From JBNKVT01 sp050299335 (GTDB taxonomy: Bacteria > Pseudomonadota > Alphaproteobacteria > Rhodobacterales > Rhodobacteraceae), in assembly GCA_050299335.1 (NCBI GenBank), contig JBNKVT010000041.1, positions 1 through 30,249 of the forward strand: a stretch of DNA of 30,249 nucleotides. The letters are read 5' to 3'. The first letter of the stretch is position 1. The number at the start of each line of letters is the position of its first letter. The notes beneath the pieces are model-generated. The model had not been told where the DNA came from. It searched no databases and saw only the letters and a program-made list of their open reading frames with translations. This document shows positions 8,045-14,792 of this stretch, piece after piece. The position numbers were made by a program, and so were the translations under genes.

Positions 8045-8734
8045 ATGACCGCCCAGATGATCACCTATAACGACCGCGCCACCCAGGCCGGGGAACTGGC
8101 CCGCATGGTCGCCGGGGACCTTAGGGCCGCACTCGATGCCAAAGGCAAGGCGACGCTGGCGGTGCCGGGCGGGACCACGCCGGGGGCCTTCCTGACCGCC
8201 CTGTCGAACGAAGACCTCGACTGGGCCAAGGTCACGGTGATGCTGACCGATGAGCGTTTCGTGCCCGAGAGCTCCGACCGCTCCAACACCCGCCTGATCC
8301 GCGAGACCCTGCTGCAGAACAAGGCCGCCGCCGCCGCTTTCGTGCCCTTCTACAAGGAAGCCTACCTGCCAGAAAACGTCCTCGACCAGCTGATCGGCGA
8401 CATCGACCGCGCCCTGCCGCTCGATGTCTGCGTCCTCGGCATGGGCGAGGACATGCACACCGCCTCGCTGTTCCCCGGCGCCGACCGGCTGGAGGAAGCA
8501 CTGGAAGCCTCGGCCGAGGCGCTCTATCCGATGCGCGCCCCCGGCGCGCCGGAGACAAGGATGACCCTGTCGGCGCCGGTGCTGCGCGATGCCGGCGAAA
8601 TCCACCTCCTGATCTGCGGCGAGGGCAAGCGGGTGGCGCTGAACCGGGCCCAGCAGGAGGGGCCCTGGGCCGAAGCGCCGGTGCGGGCGATCCTGACCGC
8701 CCCCGGACGGGTGATGATCCATTTCGCCGCATGA
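8045..8734 (+). CDS. pgl: 6-phosphogluconolactonase
   Basis: A 229-aa cytosolic enzyme that hydrolyses 6-phosphoglucono-1,5-lactone to 6-phosphogluconate, feeding the Entner-Doudoroff and pentose phosphate pathways. It has the family motifs VPGGTTPGAFL (substrate phosphate), MLTDERFVP and LGMGEDMHTASLFPGA, and the usual short bacterial length. The start at 8045 is chosen because the open frame upstream runs through the palindromic repeat and encodes a Pro/Gly-rich non-homologous stretch. Its stop overlaps the rluA start by 4 nt (ATGA). Usual partners zwf and pgi or edd are absent here; instead it follows the alpha-glucoside operon, which releases glucose. Whether it shares the agl promoter is unclear because of the hairpins between. 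Confidence 0.93.
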   Translation: MTAQMITYNDRATQAGELARMVAGDLRAALDAKGKATLAVPGGTTPGAFLTALSNEDLDWAKVTVMLTDERFVPESSDRSNTRLIRETLLQNKAAAAAFVPFYKEAYLPENVLDQLIGDIDRALPLDVCVLGMGEDMHTASLFPGADRLEEALEASAEALYPMRAPGAPETRMTLSAPVLRDAGEIHLLICGEGKRVALNRAQQEGPWAEAPVRAILTAPGRVMIHFAA

Positions 8735-9366
8735 TCTACGACCCGCCCGAGGGCGATCCGGCGATCCTGCATGAAGACGATCATCTGCTGATCGTCGACA
8801 AGCCGTCGGGCCTTCTGTCCGTCCCCGGCAAGCCGCTGGAGCATCGCGACTGCCTGCAGTCCCGGCTGGAAGCGCTCCGCCCCGAGGCGCTCCTGATCCA
8901 CCGGCTGGACATGGAAACCTCCGGGATCATGGTTTTTGCGCGGACCAGGCTCGCCCAGCGCCATCTCAACTGGCAGTTCGAGCGGCGGCAGGTGAGCAAG
9001 ACCTATATCGCCCGCGTGGCAGGGCAGGTGGCGGACGACAGCGGCCAGGTGGACCTGCCCCTGACCGCCGACTGGCCGAACCGGCCCCGGCAGATGGTCT
9101 GCCACGCGCGCGGGAAACCGGCGGTGACGCTCTGGTCAGTGCTGAACCGCGAGGCCGGGGCGACACGGGTTGAACTGAGACCCCAGACCGGGCGGTCGCA
9201 CCAACTGAGGGTGCATATGAAGGAGATCGGCCACCCGATCCTCGGTGACCCGTTCTATGGCGATCCCCGGTCGGCCGACCGGCTGCAGCTGCACGCCTCG
9301 GTGCTGGAATTCCGGTATCCCGATGGTGGGGCGTGGGTGCGGTTCGAAACGGCGGTGCCGTTCTGA
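8731..9366 (+). CDS. rluA: RluA-family pseudouridine synthase
   Basis: A 211-aa pseudouridine synthase with the motif HRLDMETSG, in which D60 is the catalytic aspartate. Other family blocks are LLIVDKPSGLLSVPG near the N terminus and RPQTGRSHQLRVHM. The length and lack of an S4 domain match E. coli RluA (about 219 aa), which modifies 23S rRNA U746 and tRNA U32, rather than the longer RluC/D types. It overlaps pgl by 4 nt, so it is translationally coupled to it. The C-terminal LGDPFYGD and LQLHAS blocks are intact. The family is certain; substrate sites are inferred. Confidence 0.88.
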   Translation: MIYDPPEGDPAILHEDDHLLIVDKPSGLLSVPGKPLEHRDCLQSRLEALRPEALLIHRLDMETSGIMVFARTRLAQRHLNWQFERRQVSKTYIARVAGQVADDSGQVDLPLTADWPNRPRQMVCHARGKPAVTLWSVLNREAGATRVELRPQTGRSHQLRVHMKEIGHPILGDPFYGDPRSADRLQLHASVLEFRYPDGGAWVRFETAVPF

Positions 9367-9392
9367 GAGGCGTAAGGCCCCCTCTCCCCCGA

Positions 9393-9415
9393 CCCCTCTC
9401 CCAGAGGGAGAGGGG
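9393..9415. repeat. 10-3-10 GC-rich palindrome, copy 3
   Basis: Arms CCCCTCTCCC and GGGAGAGGGG pair perfectly around AGA. A further C-rich arm precedes it (9378-9390), so its orientation is opposite to copies 1 and 2. It lies between rluA and the XRE-cupin gene. Confidence 0.65.
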
Positions 9416-9499
9416 GGCGCCAGCGGTGCGGTCCGGATTGATTTCGCCGCCGCCGGGGCTTAGAGAGGCGTCTCGGAGACCGGCCCCGGAGCGGCGCGC

Positions 9500-10120
9500 A
9501 TGAACGAACAGCCCAGCCTTCTGAGGATCGCCCGCGAGGGCGAGGAAGAGCGGAATGTCGAGCCCCTGGCGCTCGGGGCGCGGGTACGGGCGCTGCGGAA
9601 GGACCGGAACTGGACGCTGGAACAGGCCGCCAGACAGGCCGGCCTCGCCCGCTCCACCCTGTCGAAGATCGAGAACGAGCAGATGTCGCCGACCTTCGAC
9701 GCGGTGCAGAAACTCGCCCGCGGCCTCGGCATCTCGGTCCCCCAGCTTTTCACGCCACCCAAGACCGACCGGATCATGGCGCGACGCGCCATCACCAAGG
9801 CCGGCACGGGGCGGGCGCATCCCACCCCGACCTACGAGCACGAGATGTTCGCCGCCGAGCTTTCCGGCAAGAAGATGCTGCCCTACCGCGCCATCGTCCG
9901 CGCCCGGAAATTTGAGGATTTCGACGGCTGGATCCGCCATGACGGCGAGGAATTTCTCTATGTGCTGTCCGGCGTGATCCGTTTCTATTCGGAATTCTAC
10001 GAGCCTGTGGAACTCAGGCGCGGCGACGGCGCCTATTACGACGCCGCCATGGGTCACAACGTGATCTCGGTCAGCGAGGACGACGCGACGATCCTCTGGG
10101 TGACGAGCCTCGAAGGTTAG
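9500..10120 (+). CDS. XRE-cupin transcriptional regulator
   Basis: A 206-aa protein with an N-terminal lambda-repressor-like helix-turn-helix (about 24-80; core RKDRNWTLEQAARQAGLARSTLSKIEN) and a C-terminal cupin_2 sensor barrel (about 125-205; HDGEEFLYVLSGVIRF, then the RRGDGAYYDAAMGHNV turn). This architecture is common among regulators that sense small metabolites such as polyamines or amino acids; no ligand can be assigned. It stands alone, 133 nt after rluA and preceded by a palindromic repeat. The first 20 residues are charged and not part of the HTH, so a slightly later start is possible, but no better in-frame ATG lies before the HTH. The next gene downstream is the truncated RHS island, with no evident functional link. 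Confidence 0.85.
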   Translation: MNEQPSLLRIAREGEEERNVEPLALGARVRALRKDRNWTLEQAARQAGLARSTLSKIENEQMSPTFDAVQKLARGLGISVPQLFTPPKTDRIMARRAITKAGTGRAHPTPTYEHEMFAAELSGKKMLPYRAIVRARKFEDFDGWIRHDGEEFLYVLSGVIRFYSEFYEPVELRRGDGAYYDAAMGHNVISVSEDDATILWVTSLEG

Positions 10121-10192
10121 GTGCCCTACCGTTGCTCGGCCCCTTCGGGCTTTACGGCGTTTCGAGTTTTCGCTGAAGCATCCCGCATCGTT

Positions 10193-10249
10193 TTTCGCGT
10201 TCGAGCGTAGCGAGAGGCAGCGAAGAAGCGTGGCAATGTAAACGCGAAA
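10193..10249. repeat. Inverted repeat before the RHS fragment
   Basis: TTTCGCGTT (10193-10201) and AACGCGAAA (10241-10249) are perfect 9-nt inverted repeats enclosing 39 nt. The match extends outwards as GCA/TGC if five bases on the left are bulged. It sits in the short non-coding stretch between the XRE-cupin gene and the point where RHS coding begins, and may mark an insertion or recombination junction. It carries no coding capacity. Confidence 0.4.
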
Positions 10250-10348
10250 TGCTTTAGTGGGTCGCGGAGCCTTCACCCTGTTCCGTCGATCTGACCCTCA
10301 CGCAACAATCAGGGCGGCCAGGCCACCTCCGTCGCCTACACCAACGGT

Positions 10349-11923
10349 GTGACCACCGACTACACCTACAACCCCGCCCGCGGCCTTCTGGAATCCGTCT
10401 CCGTCACCGGCCCCTCCGGCGCGCTCTTCTCCACCGCCTACACCCACCAGCCCTCGGGCCGCATCGCCACCGCCGACAGCACCGACGACGCGGGCGACTT
10501 CACCTATGCCTACGACTATGCCGGTCGCCTCCTGAGTGCCGACAACACCTCCAACGACACCTTCGACCGCAGCTTCACCTATGACCGCGGCGGCAACATG
10601 ATGTCGAAATCCGACCTCGGCACCTACCTCTACCCCCTCCCCACCGACCCCCGCCCGCATACGCCGACCGCCGTCGGCGCCGAGAGCTTCGCCTACGACG
10701 CCAACGGCAACATGCTCGCCGGTCTCGCCGGCAAGACCATGACCTATGACGGCGAGAACCGCCCCCTGTCGGTCACCTATGGCGGCGCCGAGACCCTCTA
10801 CCACTACGGCCCCGACGGCACCCGCGTCCTGAAAGAGACCGCCTACGACCTCACCGCCTATGCCGGCCCCCTCGAGATCCGCAACTTCGGCACCCCGGGC
10901 GAGCAGATCATCTGGCATCTTTCGGACGACGTGCGGCTGGCCGACGGAGAGGTCAGCTACCTCCACCGGGATCATCTGGCCTCCGTCCGGGCGATCAGCC
11001 ACGCCACCGGAAGCCTCGGTCGGCTCACGAGCTACACGCCGTTCGGCGTCCCGACCGACACCGACTATCAACCCGCCGTCGCCGACGAGAGCAAAGCCTT
11101 CATCGGCGAACGCTACGACGACGAAACCGGCCTGAGCTACCTCAACGCAAGATACTACGACCCGCTGCTCGGGCGGTTTATCCAGCCGGACTGGTTCGAG
11201 GTGACGGAGCCGGGGGTTGGGACGAACAGGTATGCGTATAGCTTCAACGATCCGGTGAATATTGTCGATATAAGTGGGAACGACGCAATTGCGGTGGCTG
11301 CCTACAATCAATTCAAAAATGAGAAAGGGACTTTTGAAGGCCGTGCGCAAAGACTCGGCTTCGATCAGTCCTTTTCTGCGCATACCGGACAGGGTCTTCT
11401 AGACGGACTAGCTGCACGGTCATCGGTTGACAACCCGATTACTGAGTTGGCAATTGGTTCTCACGGTTCGGGCTCAGCGCTATACATGAACCCGGATGCA
11501 GGACTTTACACCGACACGCAGGATACGCTTATAAACACGTGGATTATGGGCGACGGCAAGCAACCAGGCGCTGCAACAGTAACCGGTGACCTCGCGCAAC
11601 GTCTTCAAAACGGAGACATCGTTTTTGACAAGGGAGCAATCATTAGCCTCCTTGGTTGTAGCACTTCGAATTATCCAGTGCTTCCAGATTGGATTGCTGA
11701 AACAATATCTGAAACCGTTCCAGATGCCTATGTGGTCGGAGCGACTACACAGTCCAATCCAAATCATATGACCCTTCCAAATGGAAGAGTTACTGACTCC
11801 AATACATATGTGGCAAGGGGTGGTGGCATATGGGAAATTTGGCAGAATGGTAAGGTCGTTGGGGAAATGGGAAGTGAGTACGATCCAACGGATACAGACA
11901 TAGAGGATCATCTGTACGAATGA
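10349..11923 (+). CDS. 5'-truncated RHS polymorphic toxin with clan CD peptidase-like tip
   Basis: A 524-aa reading frame that holds only the end of an RHS protein. YD repeats run from residue 1 to about 230 (for example TYNPARGLLESV, YDYAGRLLSA, YDANGNML). The RHS core follows, ending at about 310 (ETGLSYLNARYYDPLLGRF, then GTNRYAYSFNDPVNIVDISGN). RHS-like coding continues upstream to about 10307 but stops at an in-frame TGA (10292-10294). The GTG start is nominal, with no ribosome binding site, and the shell and N-terminal domains are missing. The C-terminal tip (about 311-524) is clearly AT-richer and unlike the rest, as in exchangeable toxin tips. It has SHG with H372 and a hydrophobic strand ending GC with C437, resembling the His-Cys dyad of clan CD peptidases. 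The stop overlaps the next gene by 4 nt. It may be a silent orphan toxin cassette rather than an active gene. Confidence 0.75.
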   Translation: MTTDYTYNPARGLLESVSVTGPSGALFSTAYTHQPSGRIATADSTDDAGDFTYAYDYAGRLLSADNTSNDTFDRSFTYDRGGNMMSKSDLGTYLYPLPTDPRPHTPTAVGAESFAYDANGNMLAGLAGKTMTYDGENRPLSVTYGGAETLYHYGPDGTRVLKETAYDLTAYAGPLEIRNFGTPGEQIIWHLSDDVRLADGEVSYLHRDHLASVRAISHATGSLGRLTSYTPFGVPTDTDYQPAVADESKAFIGERYDDETGLSYLNARYYDPLLGRFIQPDWFEVTEPGVGTNRYAYSFNDPVNIVDISGNDAIAVAAYNQFKNEKGTFEGRAQRLGFDQSFSAHTGQGLLDGLAARSSVDNPITELAIGSHGSGSALYMNPDAGLYTDTQDTLINTWIMGDGKQPGAATVTGDLAQRLQNGDIVFDKGAIISLLGCSTSNYPVLPDWIAETISETVPDAYVVGATTQSNPNHMTLPNGRVTDSNTYVARGGGIWEIWQNGKVVGEMGSEYDPTDTDIEDHLYE

Positions 11924-12492
11924 GATGGAAAAAAGTAGCGCTGGCTCTAGCCTTAATCTTAGTCGGATTAGCTGTGTTTCAGCCAAAATTATTGCCGTTC
12001 CTATCAAGTGAGAGTGTTCAGGCTTTTGCTGAAAACTTTAATCCTGGCCTCCAATCCACTAACGCAGAGACAGAACTAAAGAATCTGGATGCCTGCAAAT
12101 CTGTTGCAGAAATGAATGTGCCGACCAATGCTCTGATATCAATGGCGTTTGGCAAGGTAGATGAAAGATTTGAACGGTCTCTAGACTTGATTGCCCTGAA
12201 GGTCGCTCGATGCCACATTGTTCATACCGACGGTATCGGGTACCCCTTTTACACTGATGCCTATTGGTATTTTCATCCATTTGTTCGGGCATATGCACGC
12301 CAGGTCGAAGAACTTCGCCAGCAGTGCGGTGAGGAACTTCATTCATCCTGTTCGCTGCATCGTATTGTGAAGCACGAAAATCTCCTAGAGGATGATGCAA
12401 TAAAGGCCGAGGTTTCTAAAATTTGTGCATCACTGCTTGCAAGGAGCATTGATAATTATGGTCCTACGTGCCAACTACTGGAGAAGTATTGA
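11920..12492 (+). CDS. Putative membrane-anchored immunity protein for the RHS tip
   Basis: A 190-aa protein I do not recognise. Its position suggests an immunity protein: it begins inside the last codons of the RHS toxin (ATGA overlap), has the same low GC, and is followed by a hairpin. The N terminus (MRWKK, then a hydrophobic run to about residue 28) is a signal anchor or uncleaved signal peptide, so the rest should lie in the periplasm. It has six cysteines in the body (near residues 59, 98, 136, 144, 165 and 183 by approximate count), an even number that could form three disulfides. An aromatic patch (GYPFYTDAYWYFHPFVR) follows the second. If it is the cognate immunity factor, its location implies that the toxin acts in or passes through the periplasm. 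That is inference only. Confidence 0.6.
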   Translation: MRWKKVALALALILVGLAVFQPKLLPFLSSESVQAFAENFNPGLQSTNAETELKNLDACKSVAEMNVPTNALISMAFGKVDERFERSLDLIALKVARCHIVHTDGIGYPFYTDAYWYFHPFVRAYARQVEELRQQCGEELHSSCSLHRIVKHENLLEDDAIKAEVSKICASLLARSIDNYGPTCQLLEKY

Positions 12493-12504
12493 TCACGAGA
12501 GTAA

Positions 12505-12524
12505 GATGGGTGATTTCACCCATC
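12505..12524 (+). terminator. Hairpin after the immunity gene
   Basis: GATGGGTGA and TCACCCATC are perfect 9-nt arms with two bases between, so about 8 bp with a 4-nt loop would form. It begins 13 nt after the immunity-gene stop. There is no clear T-run, so it may be an imperfect terminator or an mRNA 3'-end stabiliser. Confidence 0.5.
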
Positions 12525-12582
12525 ACCTTTCGCAACCTGCCCCCTCAGCAAGCCAAAGGAAAGGTGATTCCCCTGCACTCCG

Positions 12583-12628
12583 CGCGTTCCCGGCTGAACC
12601 CGTCCCCCGGGCGGTTACCGGAACGCCC
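12583..12628. repeat. Hairpin element, array copy 1
   Basis: A 46-nt unit that aligns without gaps to copy 2 (starts CGCGTTC, ends ACGCCC). The centre CGTCCCCCGG is conserved; flanking stem bases differ (AACC with GGTT). This is the most degenerate stem of the four. Confidence 0.55.
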
Positions 12629-12654
12629 TTTCCCGGCGCTCGCAGGCTTGCGCG

Positions 12655-12700
12655 CGCGTTCGGGGCTGAGAGCGTCCACCGGAAGCTCTCCGGGACGCCC
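12655..12700. repeat. Hairpin element, array copy 2
   Basis: A 46-nt unit equal in length to copy 1. The stem GAGAGC/GCTCTC encloses the conserved CGTCCACCGG-like loop region. The arms differ from the other copies but pair perfectly. Confidence 0.6.
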
Positions 12701-12714
12701 CTCTGCCCGGGCCC

Positions 12715-12782
12715 CGCCCGTTCGCGGCTCAAAAGGTCCCCCGGACCTTTTGCCGACCTTCGGTCGGACCGCCCCTCACCCC
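12715..12782. repeat. Double-hairpin element, array copy 3
   Basis: It starts CGCCCGTTCG. Stem 1 is AAAAGGTCC (12731-12739) with GGACCTTTT (12743-12751) around CCC. Stem 2 is CCGACC (12753-12758) with GGTCGG (12762-12767) around TTC. It ends in CCGCCCCTCACCCC, shared with copy 4. Confidence 0.7.
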
Positions 12783-12903
12783 CCTCCAAAATTAACCCAT
12801 CGGAAACTATTTTTCTCAACGATATCAATCCAAAACCTCCCTTTACACGCGTGCAAACCCCTCCGCCCCTGACCCGAACCCTGCCTTGACTTCCCCGGAG
12901 CTC

Positions 12904-12970
12904 CGCCCGTTCGGGGCTTGAAAGGTCCCCCGGACCTTTCATCGGCTCCGCCGAACCCGCCCCTCACCCC
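12904..12970. repeat. Double-hairpin element, array copy 4
   Basis: It starts CGCCCGTTCG. Stem 1 is GAAAGGTCC (12920-12928) with GGACCTTTC (12932-12940) around CCC. Stem 2 is TCGGC (12942-12946) with GCCGA (12950-12954) around TCC. Both stems differ from copy 3 by paired changes. Its tail runs into the last codons of rimK. Confidence 0.7.
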
Positions 12971-13869
12971 TTTCCCCTGGTCTTCGTCTTGTGAGGCCTC
13001 GCCACTTTCACCAGATAATCGATCACCTTGCCCGCGACATCCAGACCGGTCGCCTTCTCGATCCCCTCCAGCCCGGGCGAGGAGTTCACCTCCATCACCG
13101 CCGGACCGTCCTCGGCCCTCAGCATGTCGACGCCGCAGAAATTCAGCCCCATCACCTTGGCCGCCTTCACGGCCGTGGCGCGTTCCTGGGGGGTGATGCG
13201 GACCGGTTCCGCCGAGCCGCCCTGATGCAGGTTCGACCGGAAATCATCCTCCGCCCCCTTGCGCTTCATCGCCGCGACCACCTTGTCGCCGAGCACCACG
13301 CAGCGGATATCCTCGCCGTTCGCCTCCTTGACGAAGCTCTGGACGATGAACTGGGCGTTGAGGGCGGAAAAGGCCTGGATGATGCTTTCGGCGGCCTTCT
13401 TGGTTTCCCCCAGCACCACGCCTTTACCTTGGGTGCCTTCGAGGAGCTTGATGATTGCGGGCGCGCCGCCGACCATTTGCAGCAGCGCAGAGGGGTCCGA
13501 TGAGCGGTGTGCGAAGACGGTGGCGGGCATGCCGACATGGCGGCGCGATAGCAGCTGCAGGGAGCGCAGCTTGTCGCGGGACCGCGAGATGGCCACGCTT
13601 TCGTTCAGCGCGAAGACGCCCATCATCTCGAATTGGCGTAGCACCGCCGTGCCGAAATGGGTGACGGAGGCGCCGATCCTTGGGATCACGGCGTCGAAAT
13701 CCTTCAGATATTCGCCCTCGTAGAACAGCGACGGCCGGGCCGAGGCGATGTCGATATAGCAACGCATGTGGTTGACATGGTGGATCTCGTGGCCGCGTTC
13801 CTCGGCGGCCTCGACCAGGCGACGGTGGGAGTACAGCTCGGGGCGGCGGCACATCAGGGCCAGTTTCAT
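12964..13869 (-). CDS. rimK: RimK-type ATP-grasp amino acid ligase
   Basis: A 301-aa ATP-grasp ligase of the RimK family, which in E. coli adds glutamates to the C terminus of ribosomal protein S6. Landmarks are MKLALMCRRPELYSHRRLVEAAEERGH at the N terminus, the ATP-binding GTQGKGVVL loop, the FVKEANGEDIRCVVLGDKVVAAMKR block, and the metal- and phosphate-binding end FCGVDMLRAEDGPAVMEVNSSPGLEGIE. The length is the same as E. coli RimK (300). The ATG at 13869 is chosen: it overlaps the rimB stop as TGATG and has GAGAGGA upstream, whereas the TTG one codon earlier lacks these. It forms a two-gene operon with rimB. Whether S6 is the substrate in this organism cannot be seen here. Confidence 0.9.
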   Translation of the reverse strand: MKLALMCRRPELYSHRRLVEAAEERGHEIHHVNHMRCYIDIASARPSLFYEGEYLKDFDAVIPRIGASVTHFGTAVLRQFEMMGVFALNESVAISRSRDKLRSLQLLSRRHVGMPATVFAHRSSDPSALLQMVGGAPAIIKLLEGTQGKGVVLGETKKAAESIIQAFSALNAQFIVQSFVKEANGEDIRCVVLGDKVVAAMKRKGAEDDFRSNLHQGGSAEPVRITPQERATAVKAAKVMGLNFCGVDMLRAEDGPAVMEVNSSPGLEGIEKATGLDVAGKVIDYLVKVARPHKTKTRGKG

Positions 13870-14291
13870 CAAGAATCCTCTCGCGGCAGCAGATAGGAGG
13901 AGCCGGGATGGATGATGGTCAGCCCCTCAAGCGCCTCGCGACCGATCAGCATCCGGTATTTCATGGTTTTTCTGTTGGTCAGGGTGACATGGATGTCCCA
14001 TTCCCGTCCACCCATTCGCAGCGCGGTGAGGATGACGGGACGATCCTCGACCCGGCCATTGGACGAGCGGATGACGCGGTGATCGACGACCTCGATGTCG
14101 GTGAGGGTGATCCAGTCCTTGCCGGATTTGACACGGAAAGAGATGCGGGTGCCGTCGGGCGACAGGTCGAGGCCCCGGGCGTGGAGCGCCGAGGTTTTCG
14201 CGCCAGTGTCGATCTTGGCGCGGAACGGGTGCGGGCTAATAGACGGCAGCGACACCCATTCGCGCCAGCCTATGTTCAGTTCCTTGGGCAT
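13869..14291 (-). CDS. rimB: RimB-like retropepsin-type protease (ATP-dependent zinc protease family)
   Basis: A 140-aa single-domain protein of the family often labelled ATP-dependent zinc protease, with a retropepsin-like aspartic protease fold. The motif DTGAKTSALHA carries the presumed catalytic D28. ILTALRMGGREWDIHVTLTNRKTMKYRMLIGREAL forms the conserved second half. In many Proteobacteria it is encoded beside rimK and works with it in S6 modification, and here the two genes overlap by 1 nt. It starts at 14291, 72 nt from the divergent DUF1801 gene, so a divergent promoter region lies between. The protease role in the S6 pathway is known only in outline. The gene symbol follows the Pseudomonas rim operon naming and is less certain than the family. 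Confidence 0.82.
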   Translation of the reverse strand: MPKELNIGWREWVSLPSISPHPFRAKIDTGAKTSALHARGLDLSPDGTRISFRVKSGKDWITLTDIEVVDHRVIRSSNGRVEDRPVILTALRMGGREWDIHVTLTNRKTMKYRMLIGREALEGLTIIHPGSSYLLPREDS

Positions 14292-14363
14292 CGGCTTTCG
14301 AGAATCGCCTCATCTGTGGTCAAAGGGAGGGGTTGGTTTAGAACGGGTCCGGGGGGTTTGGGA

Positions 14364-14780
14364 ATGTCCGAATTGAAGACGCAGGAAAATGACGGGGATG
14401 TGACGGCTTTCCTGGAAGGCATCGAACATATAGGGCGGCGGGAGGATGCGCTGGTGTTGCGCGGCGTGATGGAGCGGGTCTCGGGCTGTCCGGCGCGGAT
14501 GTGGGGGGACGCGATCGTGGGGTTCGACAGGTATGAGTACAAGCAGCGGAACGGGACGCCGGGGGCTTGGCCGATGACGGGGTTCTCGCCGCGGAAGGCG
14601 AATCTGGTGGTCTATGTCATGCCGGGGGTGGCGAAATACGGGCCGCAGCTGGACCGGCTGGGGCCGCACAAGCACTCGGTGAGTTGTCTCTATCTTGGGC
14701 GGCTGGAGAAGATCGATATGACCGTTCTGGAAGAGTTGATCGCGGTGTCGCTTGCCGATATGCGGGCGAATTACGCCTGA
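14364..14780 (+). CDS. DUF1801 domain protein
   Basis: A 138-aa protein with the DUF1801 (YdhG-like) fold. Typical parts are the VSGCPARMWGDAIVGFDRYEYK turn, the NLVVYVMPGVAKYG strand and the final LGPHKHSVSCLYLGRLEKID...LIAVSLADMRANY helix. No biochemical function is established for the family. The ATG at 14364 is preferred; the long open frame upstream is antisense to rimB. It is the first gene of a tight four-gene unit: the SnoaL-like gene begins 12 nt after its stop, and the next two overlap by 4 nt each. The leader between rimB and this gene is only 72 nt, so it likely has its own promoter there. Confidence 0.82.
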   Translation: MSELKTQENDGDVTAFLEGIEHIGRREDALVLRGVMERVSGCPARMWGDAIVGFDRYEYKQRNGTPGAWPMTGFSPRKANLVVYVMPGVAKYGPQLDRLGPHKHSVSCLYLGRLEKIDMTVLEELIAVSLADMRANYA

Positions 14781-14792
14781 GACGGAGGGATC

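Larger units (their letters stand above)
12493..12963. other. Repeat-rich non-coding stretch between the RHS island and rimK
   Basis: These 471 nt hold no believable gene. They start with the hairpin after the immunity gene, contain four GC-rich hairpin elements, and include a short AT-richer piece (about 12785-12850) in which I see nothing. The frames that stay open here are Pro/Arg/Ser-rich by-products of the repeats. Confidence 0.7.

Noticed and set aside
12425..12942. Pro/Arg/Ser-rich frames on both strands between the RHS island and rimK
   Set aside because: They are by-products of the hairpin repeats; no homology, no ribosome binding site, and they cross strong palindromes.
12583..12970. 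CRISPR array
   Set aside because: The four units are imperfect, unequally spaced palindromes that differ in sequence; there are no uniform spacers and no cas genes.
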